Below are positions 7,219 to 16,892 of a stretch of 64,000 nucleotides of DNA, piece by piece. The stretch comes from Flavobacteriaceae bacterium EG-1 (GTDB lineage Bacteria > Bacteroidota > Bacteroidia > Flavobacteriales > Flavobacteriaceae): assembly GCF_009649685.1 (NCBI RefSeq), contig NZ_WJPK01000001.1:128760-192759 (forward strand), written 5' to 3'. The translations under genes were made by a program, and so were the position numbers. Numbering within the stretch: position 1 is the first letter of the stretch; each line of letters opens with the position of its first letter. The notes under the pieces are model-generated. The model was not told the DNA's origin, ran no database searches, and saw nothing but the letters and a program-made list of their open reading frames with translations.

Positions 7219-9489
7219 TTAATCTTTAATTTTTAGTAATTCTTCTTCACTAAAAACTCCGTTTTCTGGTTTTTGTTCACGCAATTCTTTTATGTCTTCA
7301 ACTTTTATTCTTTTAGAAGTACTTGGGAATGCGTTATTCATATAGCTAATAATATTACGAATATCCTTATCAGTAAAATCTCGGTTATTAGCCAAACCTG
7401 GCATGGTATTGTTTAATTCGTATAATTTACCATTTACATGAATAGGGCCAGCTAAACCATGAAGAATTATTAATGCTAGTTTTTTAGATGATTCGGTAAC
7501 ATACTCCGAATTTTTTAAAGGAGGTGCCAAACCATCAATGCCCTCCCCATCAACACCGTGACACGTTGCACAGTAATTTCTGAAAATTTTATAACCAGCA
7601 GTTCTAGAGTCTGTTCCAACAGAGGTACTAGTATAAATAGCATTCTTTTTATCAATATTAATATTCTGTATTGTATTTTCTAATAATTGTACTAGGACAG
7701 TGGAATCTTTAATTTTACTAGTTTGCAAAAATTCTAAAAATTTCTGTTCCATGTTGTCTAGACTACTTACAATAGCTTCTTGATAAATAGCCTTATCTTG
7801 GTATTTATTAGTTAATTCAAATAAGACTGAAAAAAAACGATCTTCATCAAATGCAATCCATTTATCCATAGTTAAAGCCAAATACAAGTCAATTTCAGAA
7901 TCATTTTTAAGACGTAATTCGTTTATGATATTTATCATATAATCCACTCGGTCACCATTGGCAAAATTTTCTAATAATACTAAGGCATGAATTAAAACCG
8001 AATTTTCGCTTTCAACGTTAAGCATACTTTTTAAAGTATCAAATTCAAGCGCATCAATACCAGCCAAAGTATACATAGCATGTATTTGTGCTATTGAGTT
8101 TTCTTTATCTTCAAGTAGCTTTTTTAAAAGTGGTATGGCATCTTTTTTATTTTTGTAGACAAGTAGTTGTTGAGCTCTATCGCGTAACCAGCCATTATTG
8201 CTTTTTAATAAATCGACTAATTCAGGTATCGTTAATTTACCAATTGCTTTAATTTTATTCGCAGGATTTTTTTTGCTGGTAACTTTTAATATGCGACCCA
8301 TACCAACTATGGTATCCAATTTCTTAGCAGCCATATGATCATGAAGATAAGGCGTTAAAAAAGCCTTGTCTTGAATAATACCTCTATGCATATCTACAAT
8401 GTACATATTTCCATCTGGGCCGTTAAACATGTTTACAGGCCTAAATCCTTCATCAGTTGAGGCTATAAATTCTTTGTTTTCCCAAATTGGTGTTGCTTTT
8501 GTTTGTAACGAGTCAAAAGAAAGTTTTAAGCGTTTTATTAAATTTCCTTCAGGCACCGGCACAAAGGCATTTTCATCATATTCTTTACCGAATAAACCAC
8601 CTCTATAGATAAGAGGACCACATGCTGATGTAACATTTATTAAAATGCTATCTTTATCTAAAATACCTTTTTGGTAACCTCTATTTACTGAAGTAGGATG
8701 TAAAGGGTAAACCCGCTGATTCGGTGTCAACGAATGATTTACCGCGGCCTTAGGTTTAAAATATTCATTTTGTATTATAGTATTGGGTAGAACGTAATCA
8801 CCAATTAGTTGCGTGGAATTGTTGTTATAATATAATCGCCCGAAGTTGTCTTTAGTAATGCCCCATTGACCACGAAGCGTCGTAGATTCTTTTAACCATT
8901 TTCCATTTTTACGTTGATATCTATAATTGGATTTAGCACTATAAATCCAATTATCGGTATGCATCATCAATCCGTTTGGTTGATGTTCTACGTTCCCGCC
9001 TTCAGAGTACAAGGAATCTACCAAAATTCTATTAACTGGTTTGTCATCTTTAATATCTACAAACCATAGATTTGGAGGTACTGCATAAAGCAATCCATCA
9101 TAAACATGTGCAATGGCTCGTGGTAAAACAAGACTATCTAAAAACACTTTTGAATGATCCGTAACACCATCATTATCCAAATCTTCCAGAATAGTAATAC
9201 TGCCGCTTGGCAAATGATCTCCTGTACCTTCAAGGTTTGGCATATAGCCTTTTAATTCTACTACCCACATTCGACCAGAGTTGTCAAAATCCATCGCTAC
9301 TGGCGCTTCTAAAAAAGGCTCAGAGGCAATAACTTTTAAATTAAAACCCTCTTCTATTTGATAGTTCTCCAAACTTACATTTGGCTCTTCATATGATTTT
9401 GGGTTACATGAAAATATGAGTAGTGAAAATGTTAAAAAACAAATGGGTAGTAGTCTAAATCTTAATGATAAAAGAAAAGAAATTGACAT
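7219..9489 (-). CDS. PVC-type propeller dehydrogenase-like lipoprotein with HEAT repeats and cytochrome c
   Basis: Large exported protein of about 756 residues. The chosen start gives a lipoprotein signal ending LLIFSC; an upstream in-frame GTG at 9540 would add 17 non-signal residues. The order is a beta-propeller of the putative membrane-bound dehydrogenase type found in planctomycetes and Bacteroidota (ASEPFLEAPVAMDFDNSGRMWV, DGNMYIVDMHRG), a helical HEAT-like middle (LKKLLEDKENSIAQIHAMYTLAG), and a C-terminal monohaem cytochrome c with CATCH near residue 640 and a TMPGL methionine. It is probably a periplasmic sugar or alcohol oxidising enzyme passing electrons through its own haem. The substrate is unknown. 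Confidence 0.87.
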   Translation of the reverse strand: MSISFLLSLRFRLLPICFLTFSLLIFSCNPKSYEEPNVSLENYQIEEGFNLKVIASEPFLEAPVAMDFDNSGRMWVVELKGYMPNLEGTGDHLPSGSITILEDLDNDGVTDHSKVFLDSLVLPRAIAHVYDGLLYAVPPNLWFVDIKDDKPVNRILVDSLYSEGGNVEHQPNGLMMHTDNWIYSAKSNYRYQRKNGKWLKESTTLRGQWGITKDNFGRLYYNNNSTQLIGDYVLPNTIIQNEYFKPKAAVNHSLTPNQRVYPLHPTSVNRGYQKGILDKDSILINVTSACGPLIYRGGLFGKEYDENAFVPVPEGNLIKRLKLSFDSLQTKATPIWENKEFIASTDEGFRPVNMFNGPDGNMYIVDMHRGIIQDKAFLTPYLHDHMAAKKLDTIVGMGRILKVTSKKNPANKIKAIGKLTIPELVDLLKSNNGWLRDRAQQLLVYKNKKDAIPLLKKLLEDKENSIAQIHAMYTLAGIDALEFDTLKSMLNVESENSVLIHALVLLENFANGDRVDYMINIINELRLKNDSEIDLYLALTMDKWIAFDEDRFFSVLFELTNKYQDKAIYQEAIVSSLDNMEQKFLEFLQTSKIKDSTVLVQLLENTIQNINIDKKNAIYTSTSVGTDSRTAGYKIFRNYCATCHGVDGEGIDGLAPPLKNSEYVTESSKKLALIILHGLAGPIHVNGKLYELNNTMPGLANNRDFTDKDIRNIISYMNNAFPSTSKRIKVEDIKELREQKPENGVFSEEELLKIKD

Positions 9490-9787
9490 GGGAAAACTAT
9501 GAATCATTAATTTAATATTTCTCAAATTATCAGCAAACACAATTATTTCAAATTATTAGAGAATGGGTATATATCCATGCTTATATTGTGAAGCTACTTA
9601 CATTCTCAAAAATAGAATGAAAATAACTTTTTAAGGCATTTTTTAGTTTAAATTAACTAATTATGGTTAACATGTTTTAATCATTAACAATACGTAATAA
9701 ATAAGTGAATTTATTACTCTAAAAAACTTACAAATACGCTGCAAAATATATGTAGTAGTTTTAAAATTTAGTGAAGTTATATATGCA

Positions 9788-10213
9788 ATGTTATATTTTA
9801 GTAACTTTGTGAACGTGAGTAAATTACTTTCCATATGGCTTTCATTAATTATCATACTGCAAAGTTTTGGTTTGCATTTTAATGACATCGCACAGATTGA
9901 TGAATTTATTGAACATGCTCAGTTTCATAGTGAAGCGTATGGTGATAATGTATTAGTTTTTATTTCTAAACATTATGGAGAATTAAAAGCAGCTCATGAA
10001 ATTGAACACCAAGAAGAGAAGAAAGATCATGAAAACCTTCCTTTTAAACATCATTGCCATCTTTCTACTATTTCTGCATTTACACTTAATTATATAGTGT
10101 TACTAACAAATACAATGAATTTTACCGAAATAGCAACGGCTAATTTTCATTATCAAGAACCCTCATCCTCTTTTGAGATTAAAGGGTTACTACAACCGCC
10201 TCGGCAATCATAG
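9788..10213 (+). CDS. Small His-rich membrane-anchored protein preceding a metal efflux pump
   Basis: 141 residues or slightly fewer. It has one N-terminal hydrophobic segment (about 13-29) and a histidine/glutamate-rich middle (EHAQFHSE, KAAHEIEHQEEKKDHE, FKHHCHLS), then a second hydrophobic stretch (FTLNYIVLLTN) and a proline-rich end GLLQPPRQS. I recognise it as a conserved flavobacterial protein found before CzcA/CusA operons, without an assigned function; periplasmic metal binding is an inference. In-frame GTG codons at 9809 and 9815 are possible starts because family members seem to begin near SKLLSIWL, and a TAACTTTG element at 9802-9809 overlaps the upstream start region. The pump gene follows after 74 bases. 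Confidence 0.75.
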   Translation: MLYFSNFVNVSKLLSIWLSLIIILQSFGLHFNDIAQIDEFIEHAQFHSEAYGDNVLVFISKHYGELKAAHEIEHQEEKKDHENLPFKHHCHLSTISAFTLNYIVLLTNTMNFTEIATANFHYQEPSSSFEIKGLLQPPRQS

Positions 10214-10287
10214 TACAATCTTTATTTATTAGGTCCTTAATCAAGTTGTTGATTAAGAGTTTATTATGTTGATTATATTATGAAGAT

Positions 10288-13200
10288 ATGTTATCATTCC
10301 TTATTAATTTTAGTATAAAGAACAAATTTGTTGTTCTATTATTCACTTGTTTTATAATTGGATTTGGCTTGTATTCCTTATCCCAAATTCCGATTGGCGC
10401 TGTACCTGATGTTACTAATAATCAGGTTCAAGTTATCACCACCTCCCGCAATTTATCCACGCAAGACATGGAGAAGTTTATTACATATCCGGTGGAGTTG
10501 GAAATGGCGAATTTGCCTGGAGTAATTGAAATTCGGTCCGTTTCTAAATTCGGACTCTCTGTTGTCACCATAGTTTTTGAAGATAAAATGGGCACTTTTT
10601 TACCCCGACAGCTAATTGCTGAAAAAATTAAGTCGGCATCTGAGAAAATCCCAGAAGGCTTTGGGTCACCAGAAATGGGTCCTATAACTACAGGCTTGGG
10701 AGAGATATATCAATATATATTGGACGTAAAACCAGAATTTAAAGACCAATATTCAGCAGAAGAATTACGTACCATTCAAGATTGGGTTGTAAAGCGACAA
10801 CTTTCTGGCATACCTGGGGTGGTGGAAGTTAATACTTGGGGTGGTTTATTAAAGCAATATGAAGTTGCTATTAATAGTGAAAAGCTGACTGCGATGAACA
10901 TTTCTGCCCAGGAAGTTTTTACCGCTTTGGAAATGAATAATAGTGTTACAGGAGGTGGTTATATTGAGAAAGTGAATCAAGCTTATTTTATACGAGGTGA
11001 GGGGCTTGTAGAATCTCTTGATGATATAAAAAATATTGTGGTTAAAAGCGATGATGGTATACCAATTTATATTAAAGATGTTGCCGATGTAGGTTTTGGT
11101 AGTGCCATTAGATTTGGTGCAATTACTGGTAATGGTGAAGGAGAAAAAGTACTAGGGCAAGTAATGATGTTGAAGGATGCCAATTCTAAAAAAGTAATTG
11201 AGGCAGTTAAAGATAGAGTTTCAGAAATTTCTAAATCTTTACCAGAAGGAGTATTCATAAATGCTTTTTTAGAACGAAGTGAACTTATAGCTAAGACTAC
11301 TTTTACAGTTGCAGAGAACCTTATATTAGGTTGTTTAATAGTCATTTTTGTTGTGGTATTGCTCTTAGGTAATTTTAGATCAGGCCTTGTAGTTGCTTCT
11401 GTAATTCCATTGTGTTTGCTTTTTGCACTTTCTTTAATGTACATTTTTGGTGTGGATGCTAATTTAATGAGTTTGGGTGCCATTGATTTTGGAATTATTA
11501 TAGATGGAGCGGTAATTATAGTAGAGTTTATAGCATTTGAGATAACAAGAAAAAAAGATAAAATTTTATCAATTAGTCATGTGGAACAGCAAGAATTAAA
11601 GGATAAAATAACTTTTGATGGTGCAACAAAAATGATGAACTCAGCAATTTTTGGTCAATTAATTATCTTAATAGTTTTCATACCAATACTTTCTTTAACT
11701 GGCGTTGAAGGGAAGATGTTTAAACCAATGGCCTTAACTTTTAGTTTTGCACTTATTGGCGCGATGATACTTTGTTTTACCTATGTGCCAGTAGCAGCTT
11801 CTTTATTTCTGAAACCAACTAATATGAGTAAAAAGAATATTTCTGTTCGGCTAATGGATTGGTTGGTTAGTAAATATGAACCGATAATTAAATGGTCATT
11901 AGAAAGTAAAAAGATTGTAATAAGTCTAGCAATGGTAATTTTAGCGATTGCGATTTATATATATACGACCATGGGAAGCGAATTTGTTCCCACATTAGAT
12001 GAAGGTGATTTTGTAATTCAACCGGTATTAAAAACAGGTACTTCATTGAGTAAAACGATTGCAACTACCACGGAAATCGAAAAAATTCTTTTAAAGAAAT
12101 TCCCAGAAGTAAAGCAAGTAGTTACAAGAATAGGAGCAGCAGAAGTACCTACAGACCCCATGTCAATGGAAGAAAGTGATGTTATTATTGTGTTAGCACC
12201 TAAAAGTGAATGGACATCAGCTGCTACAAAAGATGAACTGGCAGATAAATTTAAAGAGGCCCTTACTATAATCCCAGGTATGGAAGTAGAATTCACCCAG
12301 CCTATAGAAATGCGATTTAATGAACTTATAACTGGTGTACGTGCAGACATTGCAATTAAAATATTTGGTGAGGACTTGGATATTTTAGCTAAAAAAGGAA
12401 ATGAAATTGGCGAGCTTATAAAGAATGTAGCTGGAGCAGCCGATATTTCTGTCGAAAAAATAGCGGGATTACCTGAAATGAATGTGAATTACAACCGTGC
12501 GAAAATTGCGCGCTTCGGTTTAAATATTCAAGATTTAAATGATATGATTTCTATGGGGTTTGCTGGGAAAACGGTAGGAAATGTTTTTGAAGGAGAGAAA
12601 CGGTTCGATTTAGTAGTGCGTTTAAACAAAGAAAAACGGAAAGATATTGACAATCTTAAGAACTTATATGTCGATTTACCTAAAGGAGGAAAAATACCTT
12701 TAAGTGAGTTAGCTAGTATAACTTATAAAAAAGGTGCAGCAAAAATATCTAGAGATGATACTAAACGTAGGATTGTTGTGGGAATAAATGTTAGAAATCG
12801 AGATTTACAATCGGTGGTAGAAGATATTCAACAATTAATAAATGCAAATGTAAAATTGCCAGTCGGTTATTCTATTACTTATGGTGGTCAGTTTGAAAAT
12901 TTACAGAGCGCCAAGTCTCGTTTGTTAATTGCTGTACCTATTGCATTAGTTTTAATATTTATACTTCTTTATTTTGCATTTAAATCGGTGAAAGAAGCAT
13001 TAATGATTTATACAGCTATTCCCTTAGCTGCGGTTGGTGGGGTATTATTGTTATGGCTGCGAGATTTACCTTTTAGTATATCTGCTGGAGTTGGCTTTAT
13101 AGCATTATTTGGCATTGCGGTGTTAAATGGCATTGTTTTAATAGAGCATTTTAAAGAACTAAAAAATCAAGCATTTGATAGTATTGAGGCGCTAATTATT

Positions 13201-14619
13201 CAAGGGTCCAAAGACCGTTTAAGAGCTGTTTTGCTGACTGCATCTGCGGCAGCATTAGGCTTTTTACCAATGGCGATTTCAACTAATGCAGGTGCCGAAG
13301 TACAGCGACCGCTGGCGACCGTAGTGATTGGTGGACTAATATCAGCTACTATTTTAACACTAGTTGTATTACCGGTTTTATATGCGTATTTAAATGCTGA
13401 GAAAAAAAATAATAAGAATAGGAGTAAAGTTGTTCTTACAGGGTTAACACTCTTTTTATTAGCATTTTCTGTACCCATGAATGCGCAAGAGCAATCAAAG
13501 AATTTAGAGGCGTTGGTTTCATTAGCTATTGAAAATAATGCTCGTTTAAAGTCAAGTAGTTTACTAGTAGAACAATCGGATGCTTTTATTAATAGTGCTT
13601 TTGATTTTGACAAAACTGAAGTGTATTATAATTATAATGAGAGTAATTTAGCGACAAATAATCTTCCATTAAAGGTTTTTGGGGTGCAACAAGATTTTAA
13701 TTTCCCGACAGTTTATTTTGCTAGAAAAAAAATTAATAAAGCTCGGTTCGACTTAACAAGTAGTTCATTTGATATTGAAAAAAAGAACCTTGAGAAGTTA
13801 GTGAATTTGGCTTATTATGACTATCAAATTGCAAAAGAGAAGGCAGAGAGTTATCAAAAATTGGATAGTTTGTATACTAGCTTTTCTAAAATAGCTGCAA
13901 GGCGTTTTGAGTTAGGTGAAACTAATTACTTAGAGAAAATTACAGCTGCTTCAAAGCAAAAGCAAATCCACTTAAAATACAACCAAATAGAAAGTGATTT
14001 AGTTAAATCGCATACTAATTTGATGAAGATTATTCAAACGAACGATAGCCTATTAATTGCTGATGAGATGCAATTAAAAGTTAGTTTATTAGCTATTGAT
14101 TTAAATGAAAGTCCTGAAATAAATTATTATCGGAATAGGATTTCCTTACTAGAAGTTGAAAAACGTTTTGAAAGGCAGAAGCTAATGCCAGACCTTGGTT
14201 TTGAATATTTTCAAGGGACTAATTCTCAGTTGAAAGAAAGTTTATATGGCTATCAATTTGGCATAAAAATACCCTTGCTTTTTAGCGGACAATCATCAAG
14301 AATTAAAGCGGCAAACATTGCAGAAAAATCTGCTGCGGCAGACTTCAATGAATACAAGGTTCAACTGAAAGCAAAAAAGCATTTGCTTAAAACTGAAATG
14401 GAGCAATTAAATGAATCTCTAGAATATTATGAAAACGAAGGGAAAGCACTTTCAAATGAGATTTTAAAAACGGCGAATGGTAGTTTTACTAATGGAGAAA
14501 TAGATTTTTATCAATACTTGCAAAGTTTAGAAAGTGTTTACGAAATGGAACTTGATTATTTTGAAAAACTCCAACAATTTAACACCACAGTTATAACACT
14601 TAATTACCTTACACTATAA
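10288..14619 (+). CDS. CzcA/CusA-family heavy-metal RND pump fused to a TolC-like outer-membrane factor
   Basis: 1443 residues. Residues 1-1045 are a complete HME-RND pump: 12 membrane segments, two large periplasmic loops, and the TM4 motif DFGIIIDGAVIIVE with D400, D406 and E413, the form typical of divalent-cation (Co/Zn/Cd/Ni) pumps rather than Cu/Ag ones. Residues 1050-1066 form an extra hydrophobic segment ending PMNA-QEQ that looks like a signal peptide with a cleavage site. Residues 1067-1443 (377) resemble a TolC/OEP outer-membrane factor with long coiled-coil helices. The adaptor gene follows after two bases. The fusion is known in Bacteroidota; metal specificity here is inferred from the TM4 motif. 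Confidence 0.93.
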   Translation: MLSFLINFSIKNKFVVLLFTCFIIGFGLYSLSQIPIGAVPDVTNNQVQVITTSRNLSTQDMEKFITYPVELEMANLPGVIEIRSVSKFGLSVVTIVFEDKMGTFLPRQLIAEKIKSASEKIPEGFGSPEMGPITTGLGEIYQYILDVKPEFKDQYSAEELRTIQDWVVKRQLSGIPGVVEVNTWGGLLKQYEVAINSEKLTAMNISAQEVFTALEMNNSVTGGGYIEKVNQAYFIRGEGLVESLDDIKNIVVKSDDGIPIYIKDVADVGFGSAIRFGAITGNGEGEKVLGQVMMLKDANSKKVIEAVKDRVSEISKSLPEGVFINAFLERSELIAKTTFTVAENLILGCLIVIFVVVLLLGNFRSGLVVASVIPLCLLFALSLMYIFGVDANLMSLGAIDFGIIIDGAVIIVEFIAFEITRKKDKILSISHVEQQELKDKITFDGATKMMNSAIFGQLIILIVFIPILSLTGVEGKMFKPMALTFSFALIGAMILCFTYVPVAASLFLKPTNMSKKNISVRLMDWLVSKYEPIIKWSLESKKIVISLAMVILAIAIYIYTTMGSEFVPTLDEGDFVIQPVLKTGTSLSKTIATTTEIEKILLKKFPEVKQVVTRIGAAEVPTDPMSMEESDVIIVLAPKSEWTSAATKDELADKFKEALTIIPGMEVEFTQPIEMRFNELITGVRADIAIKIFGEDLDILAKKGNEIGELIKNVAGAADISVEKIAGLPEMNVNYNRAKIARFGLNIQDLNDMISMGFAGKTVGNVFEGEKRFDLVVRLNKEKRKDIDNLKNLYVDLPKGGKIPLSELASITYKKGAAKISRDDTKRRIVVGINVRNRDLQSVVEDIQQLINANVKLPVGYSITYGGQFENLQSAKSRLLIAVPIALVLIFILLYFAFKSVKEALMIYTAIPLAAVGGVLLLWLRDLPFSISAGVGFIALFGIAVLNGIVLIEHFKELKNQAFDSIEALIIQGSKDRLRAVLLTASAAALGFLPMAISTNAGAEVQRPLATVVIGGLISATILTLVVLPVLYAYLNAEKKNNKNRSKVVLTGLTLFLLAFSVPMNAQEQSKNLEALVSLAIENNARLKSSSLLVEQSDAFINSAFDFDKTEVYYNYNESNLATNNLPLKVFGVQQDFNFPTVYFARKKINKARFDLTSSSFDIEKKNLEKLVNLAYYDYQIAKEKAESYQKLDSLYTSFSKIAARRFELGETNYLEKITAASKQKQIHLKYNQIESDLVKSHTNLMKIIQTNDSLLIADEMQLKVSLLAIDLNESPEINYYRNRISLLEVEKRFERQKLMPDLGFEYFQGTNSQLKESLYGYQFGIKIPLLFSGQSSRIKAANIAEKSAAADFNEYKVQLKAKKHLLKTEMEQLNESLEYYENEGKALSNEILKTANGSFTNGEIDFYQYLQSLESVYEMELDYFEKLQQFNTTVITLNYLTL

Positions 14620-14621
14620 TT

Positions 14622-15776
14622 ATGAAAACGATATATAAAATACTCTTACTGAATAGTTACTTTGTAATAATCAGTTGTGGAAATAGAACGGAATCGGAAA
14701 AAGAAGGTGCTAATGATGCGCAACATAGCAATTTTATAATTGTATCAGAAGCCCAATTCAATCAAGCCCATATGGTTTTAGACAGTTTAAAAAGGAGGTT
14801 GTTTACTTCTGGGGTCACAGTAAATGGTATGATAGATGTTCCACCTGAGAACCGTGCAGAGGTGAATGCCACAATGGGGGGCTATATAAAAAAAACACCT
14901 TTACTAATAGGAGACAAGGTGCGCAAAGGTCAAGTGTTGGTTACAATTGAAAATCCTGAGTTTGTTAGCTTACAACAAGAATATTTAGAAATACATGAAC
15001 AACTCACTTATCTAAAAGCAGAATATGAACGCCAAAGAATAATGAAAAAAGAAAATATCACTTCGCAAAAGAATTTTCTTAAAGCCGAAAGCGAGTATAA
15101 AGTATCAGTAGCTAAGTATAAGGGGCTGGCCAAACAATTGGCCATGCTAAATATTTCAACAAGTAATGCTTTAAACGGAACGCTTAGTTCAGTGGCTACA
15201 ATTTATGCACCAATTTCGGGTAGTGTAACAAAAGTTAATGTATCGAAGGGGTCCTATGTTTCACCTGCGACTACAATTATGGAAATTATTGATAATGATC
15301 ACATGCATCTAGAGTTATCTGTTTTTGAAAAAGATATTTTAAAAGTTAAAAAAGGGCAGATTATCGAGTTTAAAATTCCAGAGGCATCTGAATTGAATTT
15401 TACAGCTGAAGTGCATTTAGTTGGCACAGTTATCGAAGAAAATAGAACTATAAAAGTACATGGACATATTGATGAAAATCAAAGTCAGAAATTTTTAACA
15501 GGAATGTTCGTTGAAGCAGTTTTAGTAACGGATTCTACTACTGTAAATGCATTACCAACTGAAGCTGTGAAAGAGATTAATGATGAAAAATATGTTTTGG
15601 TCTTAGATAGAATAGAAGACGGCAATTATTATTTTACACAGCATGACGTTATAACAAAGGCAACATCGAATAATTTTGTAGAAATCGGAAACGAAAATGA
15701 GTTCAAACCTGATACACAATTTCTAACTAAAGGAGCTTTTGAATTATTGGGCGAAGTTGGCGCCCATGATCATTAG
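14622..15776 (+). CDS. RND efflux periplasmic adaptor (CusB/HlyD family) lipoprotein
   Basis: 384 residues. The N-terminal lipobox VIISC gives an inner-membrane-attached lipoprotein. The order is typical of membrane-fusion proteins: a barrel-sandwich/lipoyl-like half (IKKTPLLIGDKVRKGQVLVTIENPE), an alpha-helical hairpin (about 115-185, rich in K/E/Q), the second lipoyl half (TIYAPISGSVTKVNVSKGSYVSPAT), then beta-barrel and membrane-proximal domains. It bridges the RND pump and the outer-membrane factor encoded as one chain just upstream. The C terminus HDH could bind metal. Last gene of the operon; a strong hairpin follows at 15796-15831. Confidence 0.93.
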   Translation: MKTIYKILLLNSYFVIISCGNRTESEKEGANDAQHSNFIIVSEAQFNQAHMVLDSLKRRLFTSGVTVNGMIDVPPENRAEVNATMGGYIKKTPLLIGDKVRKGQVLVTIENPEFVSLQQEYLEIHEQLTYLKAEYERQRIMKKENITSQKNFLKAESEYKVSVAKYKGLAKQLAMLNISTSNALNGTLSSVATIYAPISGSVTKVNVSKGSYVSPATTIMEIIDNDHMHLELSVFEKDILKVKKGQIIEFKIPEASELNFTAEVHLVGTVIEENRTIKVHGHIDENQSQKFLTGMFVEAVLVTDSTTVNALPTEAVKEINDEKYVLVLDRIEDGNYYFTQHDVITKATSNNFVEIGNENEFKPDTQFLTKGAFELLGEVGAHDH

Positions 15777-15795
15777 TAGAATTTATTTGGATTTT

Positions 15796-15831
15796 AAAAG
15801 AGAGGTTACCAATTTTGGCAGCCTCTCTTTT
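15796..15831. terminator. Bidirectional intrinsic terminator
   Basis: A perfect 10-base stem (aaaagagagg / cctctctttt) encloses a 16-base loop, with T-runs in both directions. It lies between the convergent efflux operon and the outer-membrane barrel gene and can serve both. Confidence 0.85.
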
Positions 15832-15848
15832 AATGCTTGTGTTTTATA

Positions 15849-16448
15849 CTATAGAAAATAAATTGCGGAGATTTGAAAAACTCTATTTTTAGAATTCACG
15901 TCTTTAATAGCGTTAATGAATCCAATATTAAATCTAGCTTGAAAATATAGGTTCTCATTTAGTTCATATCCAGCACCTACGTTGATTCCAATATCAAGGG
16001 TGTTTGTGTCAAAATCAGGATTTTGCTGTACCGTTAAATTTTCACCCAAATAAGCTTCATTTGTGTTCTCAGCAAATAAAACACCAATTTGAGGACCAGC
16101 CTCAACATACAATGCATCCCACACATTATATTTCCCCATAAGTGGGATAGAAGCGTACCATAGATTTAAATTGTCATTTAAGTATCCTCCACTACCTTGT
16201 TGTGAGATTAAAAACTCGGGTTGTAGTAGAATTTCGTCGTTAAAAGGTATTTCCAATACGGCTCCTAGATGTAAACCTGGTTTCATAGAATATGAAGAAT
16301 ACGATGTTGTTCCTCCAAGAGTGGCCAAATTAATTCCTGCTTTACCACCGAACCTCATTCCTGATGTAGAATTTTGGCCGTCCTGCGCTTGAACATTTAT
16401 TAGCGCTAAACTGAAAATTGTAAGAACTAAATAAAATCTTTTTTTCAT
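15849..16448 (-). CDS. Outer-membrane beta-barrel protein (porin/PorT-like family)
   Basis: 199 residues from the chosen start MKKRFYLV, which gives a clean Sec signal peptide ending NVQA; an in-frame start 20 codons upstream would spoil it. The mature part is glycine- and aromatic-rich with alternating beta-strand patterns (GGKAGINLATLGG, LYVEAGPQIGVLF, DIGINVGAGYEL, LYFQARFNIGFINAI), the pattern of 8-strand OMP_b-brl_2 proteins common in Bacteroidota. It probably sits in the outer membrane; no specific function can be assigned. A similar small barrel is encoded at 19407-20003. Confidence 0.85.
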   Translation of the reverse strand: MKKRFYLVLTIFSLALINVQAQDGQNSTSGMRFGGKAGINLATLGGTTSYSSYSMKPGLHLGAVLEIPFNDEILLQPEFLISQQGSGGYLNDNLNLWYASIPLMGKYNVWDALYVEAGPQIGVLFAENTNEAYLGENLTVQQNPDFDTNTLDIGINVGAGYELNENLYFQARFNIGFINAIKDVNSKNRVFQISAIYFL

Positions 16449-16552
16449 TTTGAATACGTGTTTAGTTTCAGTTGTCAAAGATAGAAAACAATGCTTGTAG
16501 ACTAACAATACTCAATGGTAATTTGAAAGACAATTTTTGTTAAAATAGTAAT

Positions 16553-16588
16553 ATAAAAAAACCTTCAAATAATATTAATTTGAAGGTT
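16553..16588 (-). terminator. Intrinsic terminator after tRNA-Lys
   Basis: An 11-base perfect inverted repeat (aaccttcaaat / atttgaaggtt) with a 7-base loop is followed by a run of seven T on the minus strand. It starts five bases past the tRNA 3' end. Confidence 0.88.
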
Positions 16589-16592
16589 AATG

Positions 16593-16665
16593 TGACCTGG
16601 CTGGGGCTCGAACCCAGGACCCTCTCCTTAAAAGGGAGATGCTCTACCAACTGAGCTACCAGGTC
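16593..16665 (-). tRNA. tRNA-Lys (anticodon TTT)
   Basis: 73 bases fold into a full cloverleaf: acceptor stem GACCTGG/CCAGGTC with discriminator A, D arm GCTC...GAGC, anticodon stem TCTCC/GGAGA with loop CTTTTAA (anticodon TTT), a 5-base variable loop and T arm CTGGG-TTCGAGC-CCCAG. The CCA end is not encoded. A terminator hairpin follows immediately. Confidence 0.97.
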
Positions 16666-16892
16666 ATAATATCAAAAAAAACTAACTAAGTTTCCTCGAT
16701 TAGCGGCTGCAAATATAAGATCAATAATTAATTAATGAAACTTTATTTAAGAAAAATACTGATTTGATTTTCTCATTCTTTGTAAGTGCCTGTTATGTTA
16801 GTGTTTATGGATAAATAATACTTTAAATTATTTGAGCGTTCTTTACTTTGATTTGATTTTAAAAAACTCCATTTTTACGCAAAATAGAATAT

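Noticed and set aside
9667-9888. Minus-strand 73-codon frame
   Set aside because: Low-complexity AT-rich translation, overlapping the start of the His-rich protein; no supporting signal.
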